The translations under genes were made by a program, and so were the position numbers. Below the pieces are notes generated by a model that was not told where the DNA came from, made no database searches, and saw only the letters and a list, made by a program, of their open reading frames with translations. Positions 16,756 to 26,231 of a stretch of DNA of 41,930 nucleotides are shown one piece after another. This DNA comes from Candidatus Contendobacter odensis Run_B_J11 (GTDB taxonomy: Bacteria; Pseudomonadota; Gammaproteobacteria; Competibacterales; Competibacteraceae): NCBI RefSeq assembly GCF_000531125.1, contig NZ_CBTK010000002.1:1-41930 (forward strand). The letters are read 5' to 3'. Each line of letters starts with the position of its first letter. The stretch's first letter is position 1.

Positions 16756-17955
16756 ATGAAAAAATTTGACTACCAGAAAGCTCTTAAATTTATCGAGTCG
16801 ATGTATGACTCAGAAAGTGGTGGTTTTCGATCAGTCCCTGGAAAACGTCCTACGCTTTACGGAACCGCTTATCTTTCCTTGGCTAGATATTATTTGACAG
16901 GTGAGGGAATCAGTTCAGAGACCCGAAGCTTTATGGTTAACTGCCAAGATTCTGAAACAGGGATGTTTATTGGACCAGAGCTAAGAGATTGGACTCCGCA
17001 AGAAAATGCGAAGCATGATCGTGAGCATCTTCTATTACATCTGAATTGTGCTGCAATTCCAGCGGCATTACAGTTTGATGTGCCCATTCGATATCCATTA
17101 AAATTCGCTTATCGTTTTAGAGAGTTGGATTATCTCAAAAGTTGGCTTGATCAGCGTGATTTACGGGATGCTTGGCTGGAGGGAAATAATCTCTTGTTTG
17201 TAGGGCAATTGTTGGTTTATTTACGTGATTTGGAAAACGATCCTACTGCTCAGAATGCCCTCGACTATTGGTTCAATTGGCTGGATTCGAGAATAGATCC
17301 AAAGACAGGTTTGTGGGGAACCGATGGATTTTGTAGTCCTTTTGTTGCGATGGCGGGTGGATACCATCAGTTGTTGGTCTATTACTATGAGAATCATGAT
17401 TATCCTTACGAAAAAGCACTGATTGATACGACGCTTGCACTACAACATGTTGATGGAGGGTTTTGTCCCAGTGGTGGCGGCGGAGCCTGTGAAGACGTCG
17501 ATGCAGCAGATATACTCGTTAATATGTATAAAAAGATTGATTATCGAAGAGCAGAAATCCGCGTCGCTCTGAGAAGACTTTTACCGACTATTTTAAAATC
17601 GCAAAACCAAGATGGTGGGTTTTCCTATAAGAAAGGAATAGTACAAAGCCACATGGGTATTCCAGATACTGTGGCTGAAATTGATCAATCAACAGCCTTT
17701 GCGACTTGGTTTCGCATCCATACTCTTGGACTAATGGCAGAAATCTTAACAGACGATAAATCCCTTTCTGAATTAAATTGGAAATTCAGTTCGCATCTAT
17801 CGATGGGATGGCGTAGATCATGGGATAAAAAGAATAAAATATCATTAGTTGAAAAGATTCAAGAAATTTCACCATTGATGTATCACCGAATTAGGAAAAT
17901 ACTATTCCCTGCAAAGCGTATTTGGTGGAAAATTTATTTAAAATTTACTGCTTAA
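16756..17955 (+). CDS. Alpha/alpha-toroid protein, terpenoid-cyclase/prenyltransferase-like
   Basis: 399 residues, no signal peptide. It has spaced turn motifs like those of squalene-cyclase and prenyltransferase toroids: DSESGGFRS near 18, CQDSETGMF near 68, KTGLWGTDGF near 193, QHVDGGFCPSGGGG near 233 and KSQNQDGGFSY near 286. No DxDD or DCTAE catalytic motif is seen, so terpene cyclisation is not supported. It follows wzt by 38 bases, and with the toroid protein at 12534 brackets the exporter. A role on the glycan or its lipid carrier is plausible, but unproven. The gene is AT-rich. Confidence 0.7.
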   Translation: MKKFDYQKALKFIESMYDSESGGFRSVPGKRPTLYGTAYLSLARYYLTGEGISSETRSFMVNCQDSETGMFIGPELRDWTPQENAKHDREHLLLHLNCAAIPAALQFDVPIRYPLKFAYRFRELDYLKSWLDQRDLRDAWLEGNNLLFVGQLLVYLRDLENDPTAQNALDYWFNWLDSRIDPKTGLWGTDGFCSPFVAMAGGYHQLLVYYYENHDYPYEKALIDTTLALQHVDGGFCPSGGGGACEDVDAADILVNMYKKIDYRRAEIRVALRRLLPTILKSQNQDGGFSYKKGIVQSHMGIPDTVAEIDQSTAFATWFRIHTLGLMAEILTDDKSLSELNWKFSSHLSMGWRRSWDKKNKISLVEKIQEISPLMYHRIRKILFPAKRIWWKIYLKFTA

Positions 17956-17982
17956 TTTAAGGTTCTTCGGGCAGTACTTACG

Positions 17983-17998
17983 TCATAACTAGTTATGA
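17983..17998. promoter_or_regulatory. 16-bp perfect palindrome upstream of methyltransferase
   Basis: TCATAACTAGTTATGA reads the same on both strands and lies 21 bases before the start codon at 18020, in a 64-bp gap. Such symmetry suits a dimeric regulator or a short RNA stem near the start. No partner regulator is visible in the window. Confidence 0.35.
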
Positions 17999-18019
17999 AC
18001 ATTTGGGCGCTCATCAAAA

Positions 18020-18679
18020 ATGAACACATTTAAAAAGTCAGAACCGTGGTATGCTACTGAGGAGATCATCAGGAAATACATGACTAAAGCACGCCCTTAT
18101 TTATGTGGGCGGATGCTAGACGCTGGATGCGGCAATCAACGTTATAAGGAAATGTTTAAATTTGATGATTATGTCGGACTCGAGGTCAATGACCGATTTC
18201 GACCTGATGTAGTTGGAGATTTACGATATATGCCATTTAAAAATGAAGAGTTTGACTCAATACTTAACAACCAAGTGCTGGAGCATATTGATGACACTCA
18301 CAAGGTTTTTTCCGAATTCTATCGACTTTTAAAACCTGGTGGCTATCTATGCATCACTGTCCCATTTATCTCTCGAATACATGAAGTTCCACATGATTAT
18401 TGGAGGATAAGCGAGTATGGAATTCGATATCTATTTGAAAAACATGGATTCAAAGAAATAGAGATCACGAATATGGGCGGATTTTTAACGACACAGGCTT
18501 ATCTCTGGCAATTTTGGCTGTGGGAGCGTTTGGCTAGCAATTCGCTAAGTCGTTCAATAAGAAAACCTCTCATGTGGATTGGCAATCACATCTTTCTTTT
18601 TCTACATTGTATTGATCGCGATCGGAGTACTCCTTTCAATTATATCGCAATCGGCAAGAAGTTTTCATCGATGGTCTAA
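18020..18679 (+). CDS. Class I SAM-dependent methyltransferase
   Basis: 219 residues. The SAM-binding glycine loop MLDAGCGNQR lies at 32-41, an acidic strand end YVGLEV follows at about 52, and NNQVLEHIDD with LLKPGGYLCITVPF fills motifs II and III of the type-11 family. It probably methylates a sugar or another small acceptor in glycan synthesis. In ABC-dependent O-antigens, methylation can cap the chain and be recognised by Wzt_C, so the closeness to wzt is suggestive. The C-terminal third has a hydrophobic stretch that may sit at the membrane. Confidence 0.86.
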   Translation: MNTFKKSEPWYATEEIIRKYMTKARPYLCGRMLDAGCGNQRYKEMFKFDDYVGLEVNDRFRPDVVGDLRYMPFKNEEFDSILNNQVLEHIDDTHKVFSEFYRLLKPGGYLCITVPFISRIHEVPHDYWRISEYGIRYLFEKHGFKEIEITNMGGFLTTQAYLWQFWLWERLASNSLSRSIRKPLMWIGNHIFLFLHCIDRDRSTPFNYIAIGKKFSSMV

Positions 18680-18758
18680 GATAAGCTATATGAATAGCTA
18701 TAGATTCCACAAGAATCATCGAACAAATAAATTGATATAAGTATCTGGAGATTTTTCA

Positions 18759-19382
18759 ATGGCTGAACGCGCACATCCTGATGAAGCAGGTTTTAGTAGT
18801 CCTTGGCGATTCAGACTACGTAGAGGCATAATTCCTTGGTTGACCTATGAACATCGTCCATACTTGAATGAGTTCAAAATGCGTTATAAATGGGTTAAGA
18901 AATATTGCAGTGGTAAGGATGTGCTAGATATACCGTGTGGTATGGGATGGGGAACCTCTTCTTTGACCTCAGCGAAAGCATGTACAGGAGTTGATCTCTC
19001 TGAAGAAGCAATCGCTGAAGCCCGTCAGAGATATGGAAATAAATTGCGATTTGAAATCGCAAGTATGGCGGCTTTGCCTTTTGAGGACAGGAGCTTTGAT
19101 GTGGTTTCTTGTTTAGAAGGTATTGAACACGTACCACAAGATGTTGGAAGAAAATTTATTGATGAAGCTTTCCGTATCCTTCGTTCTAACGGAACGCTGT
19201 TGATTTCATCGCCTTACTGTAAAAATGGTAAGCATAGTGGGAATCCATATCATGTATACGAATATAAACCAGATGAAATAACAAGTCTGGTAGAAAACAG
19301 TTTTAGTATCATCGATTGGTTTGAAAGAGACGTCGATATTTTAACAGTTCGCTACATACATGCGGTACCGAAAACAGGGTAA
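18759..19382 (+). CDS. Class I SAM-dependent methyltransferase
   Basis: 207 residues, ATG preceded by CTGGAG at good spacing. Motif I is VLDIPCGMGWG (55-65), then TGVDLSEEAI, CLEGIEHV and FRILRSNGTLLISSPY in family order. It ends nine bases before a GT2 gene, so these are probably co-transcribed. It is not close to the preceding methyltransferase in sequence beyond the shared fold. The acceptor is unknown; a sugar hydroxyl or a lipid-linked glycan is likely from context. Confidence 0.87.
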   Translation: MAERAHPDEAGFSSPWRFRLRRGIIPWLTYEHRPYLNEFKMRYKWVKKYCSGKDVLDIPCGMGWGTSSLTSAKACTGVDLSEEAIAEARQRYGNKLRFEIASMAALPFEDRSFDVVSCLEGIEHVPQDVGRKFIDEAFRILRSNGTLLISSPYCKNGKHSGNPYHVYEYKPDEITSLVENSFSIIDWFERDVDILTVRYIHAVPKTG

Positions 19383-19390
19383 TTAGTTGT

Positions 19391-20353
19391 ATGAGTGATC
19401 CGCGTATTTCAGTTTTAATGTCTGTCCACAACGGTGAACGCTTCCTGCGTGAGGCAGTGGATAGTATTCTCAACCAAACCTACACGAATTTTGAATTCAT
19501 TATTTTTGATGACTGCTCGACGGATAGTTCGCTTGCTATTTTGCAATCTTACACAGACCCACGAATTCGCATCATCAAGAACGATAAAAATCTTGGACTC
19601 ACCGTATCACTCAACAAAGGATTATCGTTAGCGCAGGGTGAATTGATTGCCCGTATGGATGCAGATGATATTAGCCGTCCGAGCCGTTTTGAAAAACAAG
19701 TGGTGTTTCTGGATCAACATCCTGAAGTTGCCGTAGTGGGTACATGGATTGAGTGTATTGATAGAGAAGGACGTATTTTCAAACAAATTAAATCACCTAC
19801 TGAACCTGCCATTATCCGAAATGAATTACTAAGAAAAAATTTTATGTGGCATCCTACAGTGACATTCCGAAAGCATGCAGCTATTACTACAGGTGGTTAT
19901 CAGAATAAGGCTGGTCGTTTTGCCCAAGATTACGATCTCTGGTTACGATTATCTGATAACCATCAAATCGCAAACCTTCCAGAATATCTACTCCTTTATA
20001 GATATCATGCCGAGCAAATCACATGGAAAAAACTACATGGACAGATAAAAGCTGCGCAAGTTTATCGAACTCTAGCAGCAAATCGGCGAAAAGATCGTGG
20101 TGAGTTTATAGATCTTGATCTAATTAAAAAGCCAACTTGGAAAGCCTGTCTTAGAGGTAGAGACGGTACTCTTGGCAGCGCCTATTTCTCTCTAAGTCAA
20201 CTCTATGCAACAATGAAAGAACCAAAAATTGCTCGAGCTGCGCTTATTAAAGCTTTAATGTATAGCCCATTGTCATATGATGTGCGCTCTGAACTATCAA
20301 AAATTATCAAACAAAAATTTAAACTATTTTATAATTATTTTGATCATTCTTGA
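19391..20353 (+). CDS. Glycosyltransferase family 2
   Basis: 320 residues. A GT-A fold is shown by SVLMSVHNGERFLREAVDS, the DDCSTD nucleotide-binding motif and the metal-binding RMDADD (DxD). HPTVTFRK and the DYDLWLRLS motif carry the acceptor-side acid. It is an inverting GT that likely adds one sugar to the lipid-linked glycan on the cytoplasmic face. No membrane helix is seen. The C-terminal 60 residues contain a helical stretch of TPR-like appearance. AT-rich, as are its neighbours. Confidence 0.92.
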   Translation: MSDPRISVLMSVHNGERFLREAVDSILNQTYTNFEFIIFDDCSTDSSLAILQSYTDPRIRIIKNDKNLGLTVSLNKGLSLAQGELIARMDADDISRPSRFEKQVVFLDQHPEVAVVGTWIECIDREGRIFKQIKSPTEPAIIRNELLRKNFMWHPTVTFRKHAAITTGGYQNKAGRFAQDYDLWLRLSDNHQIANLPEYLLLYRYHAEQITWKKLHGQIKAAQVYRTLAANRRKDRGEFIDLDLIKKPTWKACLRGRDGTLGSAYFSLSQLYATMKEPKIARAALIKALMYSPLSYDVRSELSKIIKQKFKLFYNYFDHS

Positions 20354-20366
20354 ATAAGGACTTACT

Positions 20367-21554
20367 GTGAAAACTAATAATAAATCTGTACTTTTCATTA
20401 CCCATGATGCATCTGCTACAGGCGCTCCAATTATTTTACTTAGCTTTCTTTGCTGGTTAAAAAAAAATAGCGACATTTCTTTTCAAATACTGATCTGTAA
20501 AAGAGGGAAATTAGATCAAGAATTTGAAAGCGTAGCACCTGTTTGGTATCTTGATGATCGTTCTGGCTTAAAAGCCCGTCTGCGATCATTATTTCGTATG
20601 CTTCCTTTTAATAAAAGCCGTTTTGTAAGCTACAGAGACGTAGCTACACGAATTCGGGCAAAAATGAATATTGATCTTATTTATTCAAATACGGTAGCCA
20701 ATGGAAAAATTCTTGAAGCACTTTCACTCATTGATTGTCCTGTAATCACCCATATTCATGAGTTGGAATTCGCAATTCGCATCTATGCTGGAGAAGATTT
20801 TAAATATATAAAACAGCATACTGACTATTTTATAGTAGTTGCCAATGAACTTCAAAAAAATCTTACTCAAAAACATAACATTTCGCATAAAAAAATCGAA
20901 TGCATTTATGGATTCATACCAAATATAATACAGAAAAAAATTGATCGATCTACATCTAAAAAAGCCCTGACCCAGGAAATTGGGCTTCCAAACGAAGCCC
21001 GTATTATAGGTGGTTGTGGAACAGTCGATTGGCGCAAGGGTTGTGACCTATTTATACAATTAGCATTAGCTATAAAATTATGCAAACCAAGTTTTGCTGT
21101 TCACTTTGTTTGGATCGGATCCAAACCTTCAGGAGCAGCATTACTTCAATTACAGTATGATATTGAGCATGCTGAACTAACTGATTGTGTGCATTTTATT
21201 GGTACACGAACAAATCCGCTGGATTACCTAGCCGCCTTCGATGTTTTTGCTCTCACGTCGCGTGAAGATCCATTCCCTTTGGTTATGATGGAGGCCGCTT
21301 CACTGGAAGTACCAATTGTTTGCTTTGATCGATCTGGAGGAGGTCGAGAATTTGTCCAAGAGGATGCTGGCTTTGTAGTTCCATACCTGAATATTTTAGC
21401 AATGGCTGACAGAATCATGAACTTGCTTCACGATGAGCAAAAAAGAAAAAAATTAGGTGCGCAGGCGAAAGAAAAAGTCCGCAAACAGCATGACATTAAC
21501 ATTGTTGCACCGCATATTTTGATACGGATCGAACAAATGCTAAAAAATGCATGA
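20367..21554 (+). CDS. Glycosyltransferase family 4
   Basis: 395 residues from GTG 20367, with AAGGA ten bases before. Features are the N-terminal loop FITHDASATGAPIILLSFL, the GCGTVDWRKGCDLFIQLA strand and DPFPLVMMEAASLEVPIVCF, in which an Asp replaces the first Glu of the E-x7-E motif, as in many relatives. The gene is strongly AT-rich: 16 of 60 bases are G or C at 20821-20880. It probably builds the same glycan as its AT-rich neighbours. Confidence 0.91.
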   Translation: MKTNNKSVLFITHDASATGAPIILLSFLCWLKKNSDISFQILICKRGKLDQEFESVAPVWYLDDRSGLKARLRSLFRMLPFNKSRFVSYRDVATRIRAKMNIDLIYSNTVANGKILEALSLIDCPVITHIHELEFAIRIYAGEDFKYIKQHTDYFIVVANELQKNLTQKHNISHKKIECIYGFIPNIIQKKIDRSTSKKALTQEIGLPNEARIIGGCGTVDWRKGCDLFIQLALAIKLCKPSFAVHFVWIGSKPSGAALLQLQYDIEHAELTDCVHFIGTRTNPLDYLAAFDVFALTSREDPFPLVMMEAASLEVPIVCFDRSGGGREFVQEDAGFVVPYLNILAMADRIMNLLHDEQKRKKLGAQAKEKVRKQHDINIVAPHILIRIEQMLKNA

Positions 21555-21611
21555 AATAATAAAAATAGCTATATTATTTGGCTTTACCGATTGTCAACTT
21601 TGAGAATTCAC

Positions 21612-22712
21612 ATGAACAATAATTTAATCGGAAAACCAGCAGCAAAGATAATTAGTTTTTACCTCCCTCAATTTCATCCTATCCCTGAAAACGACGAATG
21701 GTGGGGCAAGGGTTTTACCGAATGGACTAATACCGCAAAGGCTAAACCCCGATTCCCCGGCCACTATCAACCTCATGTTCCTGCTGACTTGGGATTTTAC
21801 GACCTGCGGCTACCGGAATCTCGGATAGCACAGGCCGAAATGGCGCGACAGTACGGCATTGACGCCTTCTGCTACTACCACTACTGGTTTGCTGGCAAGG
21901 AACTACTGGAACGGCCTTTCAAGGAAGTACTTGCATCAGGTGAACCCGACTTTCCCTTTTGCATCTGCTGGGCCAACGAAACCTGGACAGGAATCTGGCA
22001 CGGCGCACCAAACCGGATTCTGATCGAACAGACCTACCCTGGCGAAGATGATCACCGCCGTCACTTCGAAGCCCTGCTCCCGGCCTTCACGGATCGCCGC
22101 TACGTCAAAATAGATGGCAAACCTTTATTCGCCATTTACGCACCCAAACAGCTACCCGACCCCAAACGCACTACGGATCTCTGGCGCAAACTGGCTCAAG
22201 ATGCTGGATTAACTGATCTCTATTTTGTTGGCGTCACCTGGAGCTTGGGCTGGCATCCCACAGACGATGGGTTTGACGCCGGTATCTTCCAGAACTTGCC
22301 AACACGGCGAAATTGGTATTCATGGAGTAATCCCTTTAAGAAAGTCTCAAGGTATATCGAGCGTCAGTTCAACATGCCCACCGTACATAAATACGCTAAA
22401 GTTATACCTTATTTATTGCCGGAACAACTGACTGAAAATCATATTTACCCTTGTGTCATTCCAAACTGGGACAATAGCCCGCGCAGTGGAGTCAATGGAT
22501 TGGCTTTGCATGGATCAACTCCTGAATTGTTCAGGCGACATTTCCGACACGCACTGGATTTAGTCAAAGATCGCCCACCTGAACAGCAGATTGTATTCAT
22601 CAAATCATGGAATGAATGGGCCGAAGGTAATCATTTGGAACCGGATCTACGTTACGGTCATGCTTACTTGGAAGCTATCCGTGAAGAATTAAAGCAACAG
22701 AATAAGCTGTAG
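21612..22712 (+). CDS. WbsX-type glycan protein (GH99-like domain)
   Basis: 366 residues from ATG 21612; a TTG at 21591 is in frame but poorly supported. The chain starts with IISFYLPQFHPIPENDEWWG, continues with GFTEWTNTAKAKP, DAFCYYHYWFAGKELLERP, CWANETWTGIW and ends with IKSWNEWAEGNHLEPD. These are the conserved blocks of WbsX proteins, which occur in O-antigen and capsule loci and resemble glycoside hydrolase family 99. Whether they act as hydrolases or transferases is uncertain. Composition becomes GC-richer again within this gene. Confidence 0.9.
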   Translation: MNNNLIGKPAAKIISFYLPQFHPIPENDEWWGKGFTEWTNTAKAKPRFPGHYQPHVPADLGFYDLRLPESRIAQAEMARQYGIDAFCYYHYWFAGKELLERPFKEVLASGEPDFPFCICWANETWTGIWHGAPNRILIEQTYPGEDDHRRHFEALLPAFTDRRYVKIDGKPLFAIYAPKQLPDPKRTTDLWRKLAQDAGLTDLYFVGVTWSLGWHPTDDGFDAGIFQNLPTRRNWYSWSNPFKKVSRYIERQFNMPTVHKYAKVIPYLLPEQLTENHIYPCVIPNWDNSPRSGVNGLALHGSTPELFRRHFRHALDLVKDRPPEQQIVFIKSWNEWAEGNHLEPDLRYGHAYLEAIREELKQQNKL

Positions 22713-22779
22713 AATTAAATGCAGCATTGATTAACTTCTGTCAAATATCGTTTGAGAAACTGACTGGAAAATAAACCTG

Positions 22780-23847
22780 ATGCGCATCCTAATGGCAACT
22801 GGCCTTACCTATCTACCACAGCGAGTGGGCGGTGCTCAATCGAGTATGCACGACTTCGCCGAAGCCTTGATCGCCCGTGGACATGAAGTAGCGATTCTTG
22901 CTAGTTTAGATATATCTGACCGGCTCGGTCAACTCAACCGCTTAAAGCGAAACCTATTCAGATGGAATCGCTACCCTTGTGATCGCTGGGCAGGTTATAA
23001 AGTCTATCGAGGATGGAACCCCGCGTCGGGAGTCAGGGAAATAGTTCGTCGGTTCCAGCCAGATATCATATTTATCCATGTTGAAGATACCCTCCGGTTT
23101 GCGGCGGCCTCACGAGCCATCAACCTGCCTGCCGTCGTTTACCTGCACGACGTCGAATTTCACAACCTGACCGCCGAACCGCACGACCTGACCGGAATCA
23201 CCTGGCTTGCCAATTCTCACTACACAGCCAATAAATTCAAAGCAACGTATGGACTTGAAGCCACCGTCCTGCACAACATCATAAAAAAAGAAAATTATCA
23301 GGTTCCAGATCACAAGGGCGGCTACGTCACATTCATCAACCCACACCCATGGAAAGGCGTCGAACTGGCCTTTGCCATTGCCCAAACCTGCCCTGACATT
23401 CCATTCCTGTTCGTTGAATGCTGGCGCTTGCCTAAGCAGGAGCAGGCTGCACTACAAAAACGCATACAACAGACCAACAACATCACTTGGCGTCCGCGCA
23501 GCCTGGACATGCGTGAAGTCTACCGCGATACCTCACTATTAATCGTGCCAAGCCAATGTGAAGAAGCCTGGGGTCGGGTCGTCACCGAAGCACAGATTAA
23601 CAGCATTCCCGTACTTGCCAGCAATCGCGGTGGCCTACCCGAAGCGGTTGGCAACGGTGGGTTGATCCTGCCACAGGACGACCCAGCGCCCTGGATTGAA
23701 GCGATCCACACACTCTGGTATAACGCAGAACAACGATTAAATCTCGGTATCGCCGCTGGCAAAAGAGCAAACGCCATTGAACTATCATTACCATACATTG
23801 CACAAACCCTCGAAGATCATCTCCTCCAAGCCGCTACCTTTGCTTAA
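22780..23847 (+). CDS. Glycosyltransferase family 4
   Basis: 355 residues. The start MRILMATGLTYLPQRVGGAQ has the Gly-Gly loop. The C-terminal part has FINPHPWKGVELAFAIA and EEAWGRVVTEAQINSIPVLA with a full E-x7-E motif, followed by NRGGLPEAVG. This is a retaining GT4 of unknown sugar specificity. It is the last gene of the long forward operon and faces the next gene tail to tail with a 20-bp gap. No hairpin terminator is visible in that gap. Confidence 0.91.
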   Translation: MRILMATGLTYLPQRVGGAQSSMHDFAEALIARGHEVAILASLDISDRLGQLNRLKRNLFRWNRYPCDRWAGYKVYRGWNPASGVREIVRRFQPDIIFIHVEDTLRFAAASRAINLPAVVYLHDVEFHNLTAEPHDLTGITWLANSHYTANKFKATYGLEATVLHNIIKKENYQVPDHKGGYVTFINPHPWKGVELAFAIAQTCPDIPFLFVECWRLPKQEQAALQKRIQQTNNITWRPRSLDMREVYRDTSLLIVPSQCEEAWGRVVTEAQINSIPVLASNRGGLPEAVGNGGLILPQDDPAPWIEAIHTLWYNAEQRLNLGIAAGKRANAIELSLPYIAQTLEDHLLQAATFA

Positions 23848-23867
23848 CAACCTATACAAAAAACTCC

Positions 23868-25124
23868 CTAACCATATACAGCCGTCAAAGCAGCCGCGAG
23901 AGCCTGGGGTCCATACTTCTCGACAACTAATTGACGACCTGCTTGAGCTAACTGCTCCCGTCGCTCTGTACTGGCAATTAACTCAAGACATTGGGCCGCA
24001 AAGGCATCAGCCGTATCACCGATCAACAACTGTTTACCTGGTTCGGCTTCGATTCCTTCTGCTCCAATGCTCGTCGAAACCACCGCCCGCCCATAGCCGA
24101 AGGCTTCCAGTATCTTCAAACGGGTGCCGCCGCCGTTCAGCAAGGGGACAATAGCGATATCCGCATCCGCATAAAAGGATTCTAAAGTTGGAACATTGGC
24201 ATGGATTTCCACCAGCGCGACGCTAGCAACCAAATTCTGAATGATCTTGGAAGGACTCCGACCCACAATAACAAGACGTACCCTTTTTTGCGTTCCCAAT
24301 CTGATCATTGGCAATATAGAACCCATAAAATATTGCAGACCATGGATGTTCGGTTCATAGTTCAAAGCGCCTACGAAAAGCAAGTTGATCTCATCTTCAA
24401 TACATCGTGGCGCAAGAGGCGCGGTTGGTAAACTCATCACGTTAGGCACTACTGCGACCTTGCGGGTTGCATATATTTCAGCAACAAATTTACGATCAGA
24501 CTCTGAACAAACAGTTACGTTGTCACAGAATTCCAGTGAATATCTTTCCATTTTTTTATAACGCCAAGCAGTAATACGATGCACCGCTGTTACCAACCGC
24601 CCCATTTGCAGTTTTTGCTGTTTGATCCTGCGTTCAAGAGCGCAAGACTCGACATCATCCCAATCAATTACAATTCGATCAGGCCGACGCGCCAATACTG
24701 GCACAACAGCTTGGGCAATGCGCAAACACGGTAAGCGAAAAATATGCACTGCATGATAATTTCCAGCTTTATAACGCTCACGCAGCTTCCATCGAACCCA
24801 ACTATCATATTCAATACTTTCGCCAGCGTAAGGCCATAGCGCCTCAGCAATTAAGGAAAAATATTTTGGCCTTGCTGATTTAATAACATCACCAATTGGC
24901 CAGCTTCGACCAAAACATGGAGTAAGCGTAATACGGTTGCATAAAGGGTACAAATCTGATGGAATCCCCCTTTCAATATCCGATATTCGCGCCGAGGCAA
25001 TTTCCAAATCAATCGAATAGTGCTTGGATAACCAAGATATTTGATGCCAAGCCCGGATGCTGGCTCCATAACCATTGGCGTCCGGTGCAACATTGCTCAC
25101 AAAAAGCAGGCTGGGTTTACTCAT
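23868..25124 (-). CDS. Glycosyltransferase family 4
   Basis: 418 residues on the reverse strand. It begins SLLFVSNVAPDANGYGASIRAW, a GT4 loop. A Rossmann-type second half contains INLLFVGALNYEPNIHG and LLNGGGTRLKILEAFGYGRAVVST with GAEGIEAEPGKQLL. This layout is common in sugar transferases of exopolysaccharide and exosortase-type loci. It stands alone between forward genes and shares a 153-bp AT-rich divergent promoter region with the GT2 at 25278. The start ATG has no strong ribosome binding site. Confidence 0.9.
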   Translation of the reverse strand: MSKPSLLFVSNVAPDANGYGASIRAWHQISWLSKHYSIDLEIASARISDIERGIPSDLYPLCNRITLTPCFGRSWPIGDVIKSARPKYFSLIAEALWPYAGESIEYDSWVRWKLRERYKAGNYHAVHIFRLPCLRIAQAVVPVLARRPDRIVIDWDDVESCALERRIKQQKLQMGRLVTAVHRITAWRYKKMERYSLEFCDNVTVCSESDRKFVAEIYATRKVAVVPNVMSLPTAPLAPRCIEDEINLLFVGALNYEPNIHGLQYFMGSILPMIRLGTQKRVRLVIVGRSPSKIIQNLVASVALVEIHANVPTLESFYADADIAIVPLLNGGGTRLKILEAFGYGRAVVSTSIGAEGIEAEPGKQLLIGDTADAFAAQCLELIASTERREQLAQAGRQLVVEKYGPQALAAALTAVYG

Positions 25125-25277
25125 GGCGCATCAACACTAGCTCAATAATCCAAATACCTAATAAAAATTTTAAGGTTTTTTCATGCCTGAGCAATTGACA
25201 AATCAGACGTTTGTTCATAATATTTTCTCCAGTTAACAAAATTTAGATAATTAAAATCATAAATCTAAGGGATCTTT

Positions 25278-26231
25278 ATGCTTGTCTCCACCATCATCCC
25301 AGCATTCAATGCCGAACATTATATTGCAAAAGCTCTTCGTTCTGCCCTGGATCAGCAAATCGAACAACAAATTATTGTCATCGACGACGGCTCAACCGAC
25401 GACACCGCCGCCGTGGTGGGCCGTTTCGGTGACGCCGTTGAACTGATCCGCACCCCGAATCGCGGTGTATCCGCCGCCCGCAACGAAGGCATCCGGCGTG
25501 CACACGGCGAATTTATCTGCTTTCTTGATGCTGACGATGAATGGCTACCGGAAAAATTGACGCAACAACTCGAACTGTTTGCACAATATCCCGAATTAGG
25601 AACGGCCATCACGGATGAAATGCATGTTGACAGTCATGGGCAAATTGTTCGTCCTTCGTTTCTCGCCACCAAAAAATTCCATGCAGAACTGCCTGCTAGA
25701 GCTGCTTTACTCAACAAACCGATTACATGGCTGATTATGGAATCATTCTTCCCTACATCCAGTGTCATGACCCGGCGAAACGTAATAGAAAAAGCAGGCA
25801 AATTTGACGAAACACTATCCATTATAGAAGACCGCGATCTTTGGATTCGACTTGCACTGACTGCGCCAGTGGGCCTAGCGCCAAATATCTTGGTGCGTTA
25901 CCTCACTAATCAAGCAGCCAGTCTTTCGTGCGTCAGTCAAAAACGCTGGGCACAGGCTCTGTTCAAAGTACTCAGTCGTCACCAAAAAGCCCTGCTCAAT
26001 AAACTGCACCAAGAAGGCAGTAGCAATCATATTCTTTCAGAACAATTCATTCGAATTGGTGATGTCTTCTGGTACGAAAATGATTTTTCTCAAGCCCAAA
26101 AAGCCTACTTTAAAGCAATCAGCTTAGGAAATGTAAAACCTGCTTTTAAATTCATTTGTTGTATGACAGGTACTGCTAGTATGGGCAGGCACTTAAAGTC
26201 CATGATTAGAAACGCAAAGGATCAAATATGA
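25278..26231 (+). CDS. Glycosyltransferase family 2
   Basis: 317 residues, ATG preceded by AAGGGATC. Motifs are STIIPAFNAEHYIAKALRS, DDGSTDD, AARNEGIRRAHGEF and the DxD-like FLDADDEWLPEK, with EDRDLWIRLA as the acceptor-side acid motif. It is a GT-A inverting enzyme, cytoplasmic face, sugar unknown. The end overlaps the next gene by four bases (ATGA), so the two are translationally coupled. Residues beyond 230 form a helical tail with a TPR-like stretch. Confidence 0.93.
   Translation: MLVSTIIPAFNAEHYIAKALRSALDQQIEQQIIVIDDGSTDDTAAVVGRFGDAVELIRTPNRGVSAARNEGIRRAHGEFICFLDADDEWLPEKLTQQLELFAQYPELGTAITDEMHVDSHGQIVRPSFLATKKFHAELPARAALLNKPITWLIMESFFPTSSVMTRRNVIEKAGKFDETLSIIEDRDLWIRLALTAPVGLAPNILVRYLTNQAASLSCVSQKRWAQALFKVLSRHQKALLNKLHQEGSSNHILSEQFIRIGDVFWYENDFSQAQKAYFKAISLGNVKPAFKFICCMTGTASMGRHLKSMIRNAKDQI

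Noticed and set aside
16756-17955. Possible squalene-hopene or terpene cyclase
   Set aside because: The toroid turns are there, but no DxDD motif or full QW-repeat set is visible, and the protein is much shorter than such cyclases.
23840-23880. Terminator between the convergent genes ending at 23847 and 23868
   Set aside because: The 20-base gap has an A-run but no stem.
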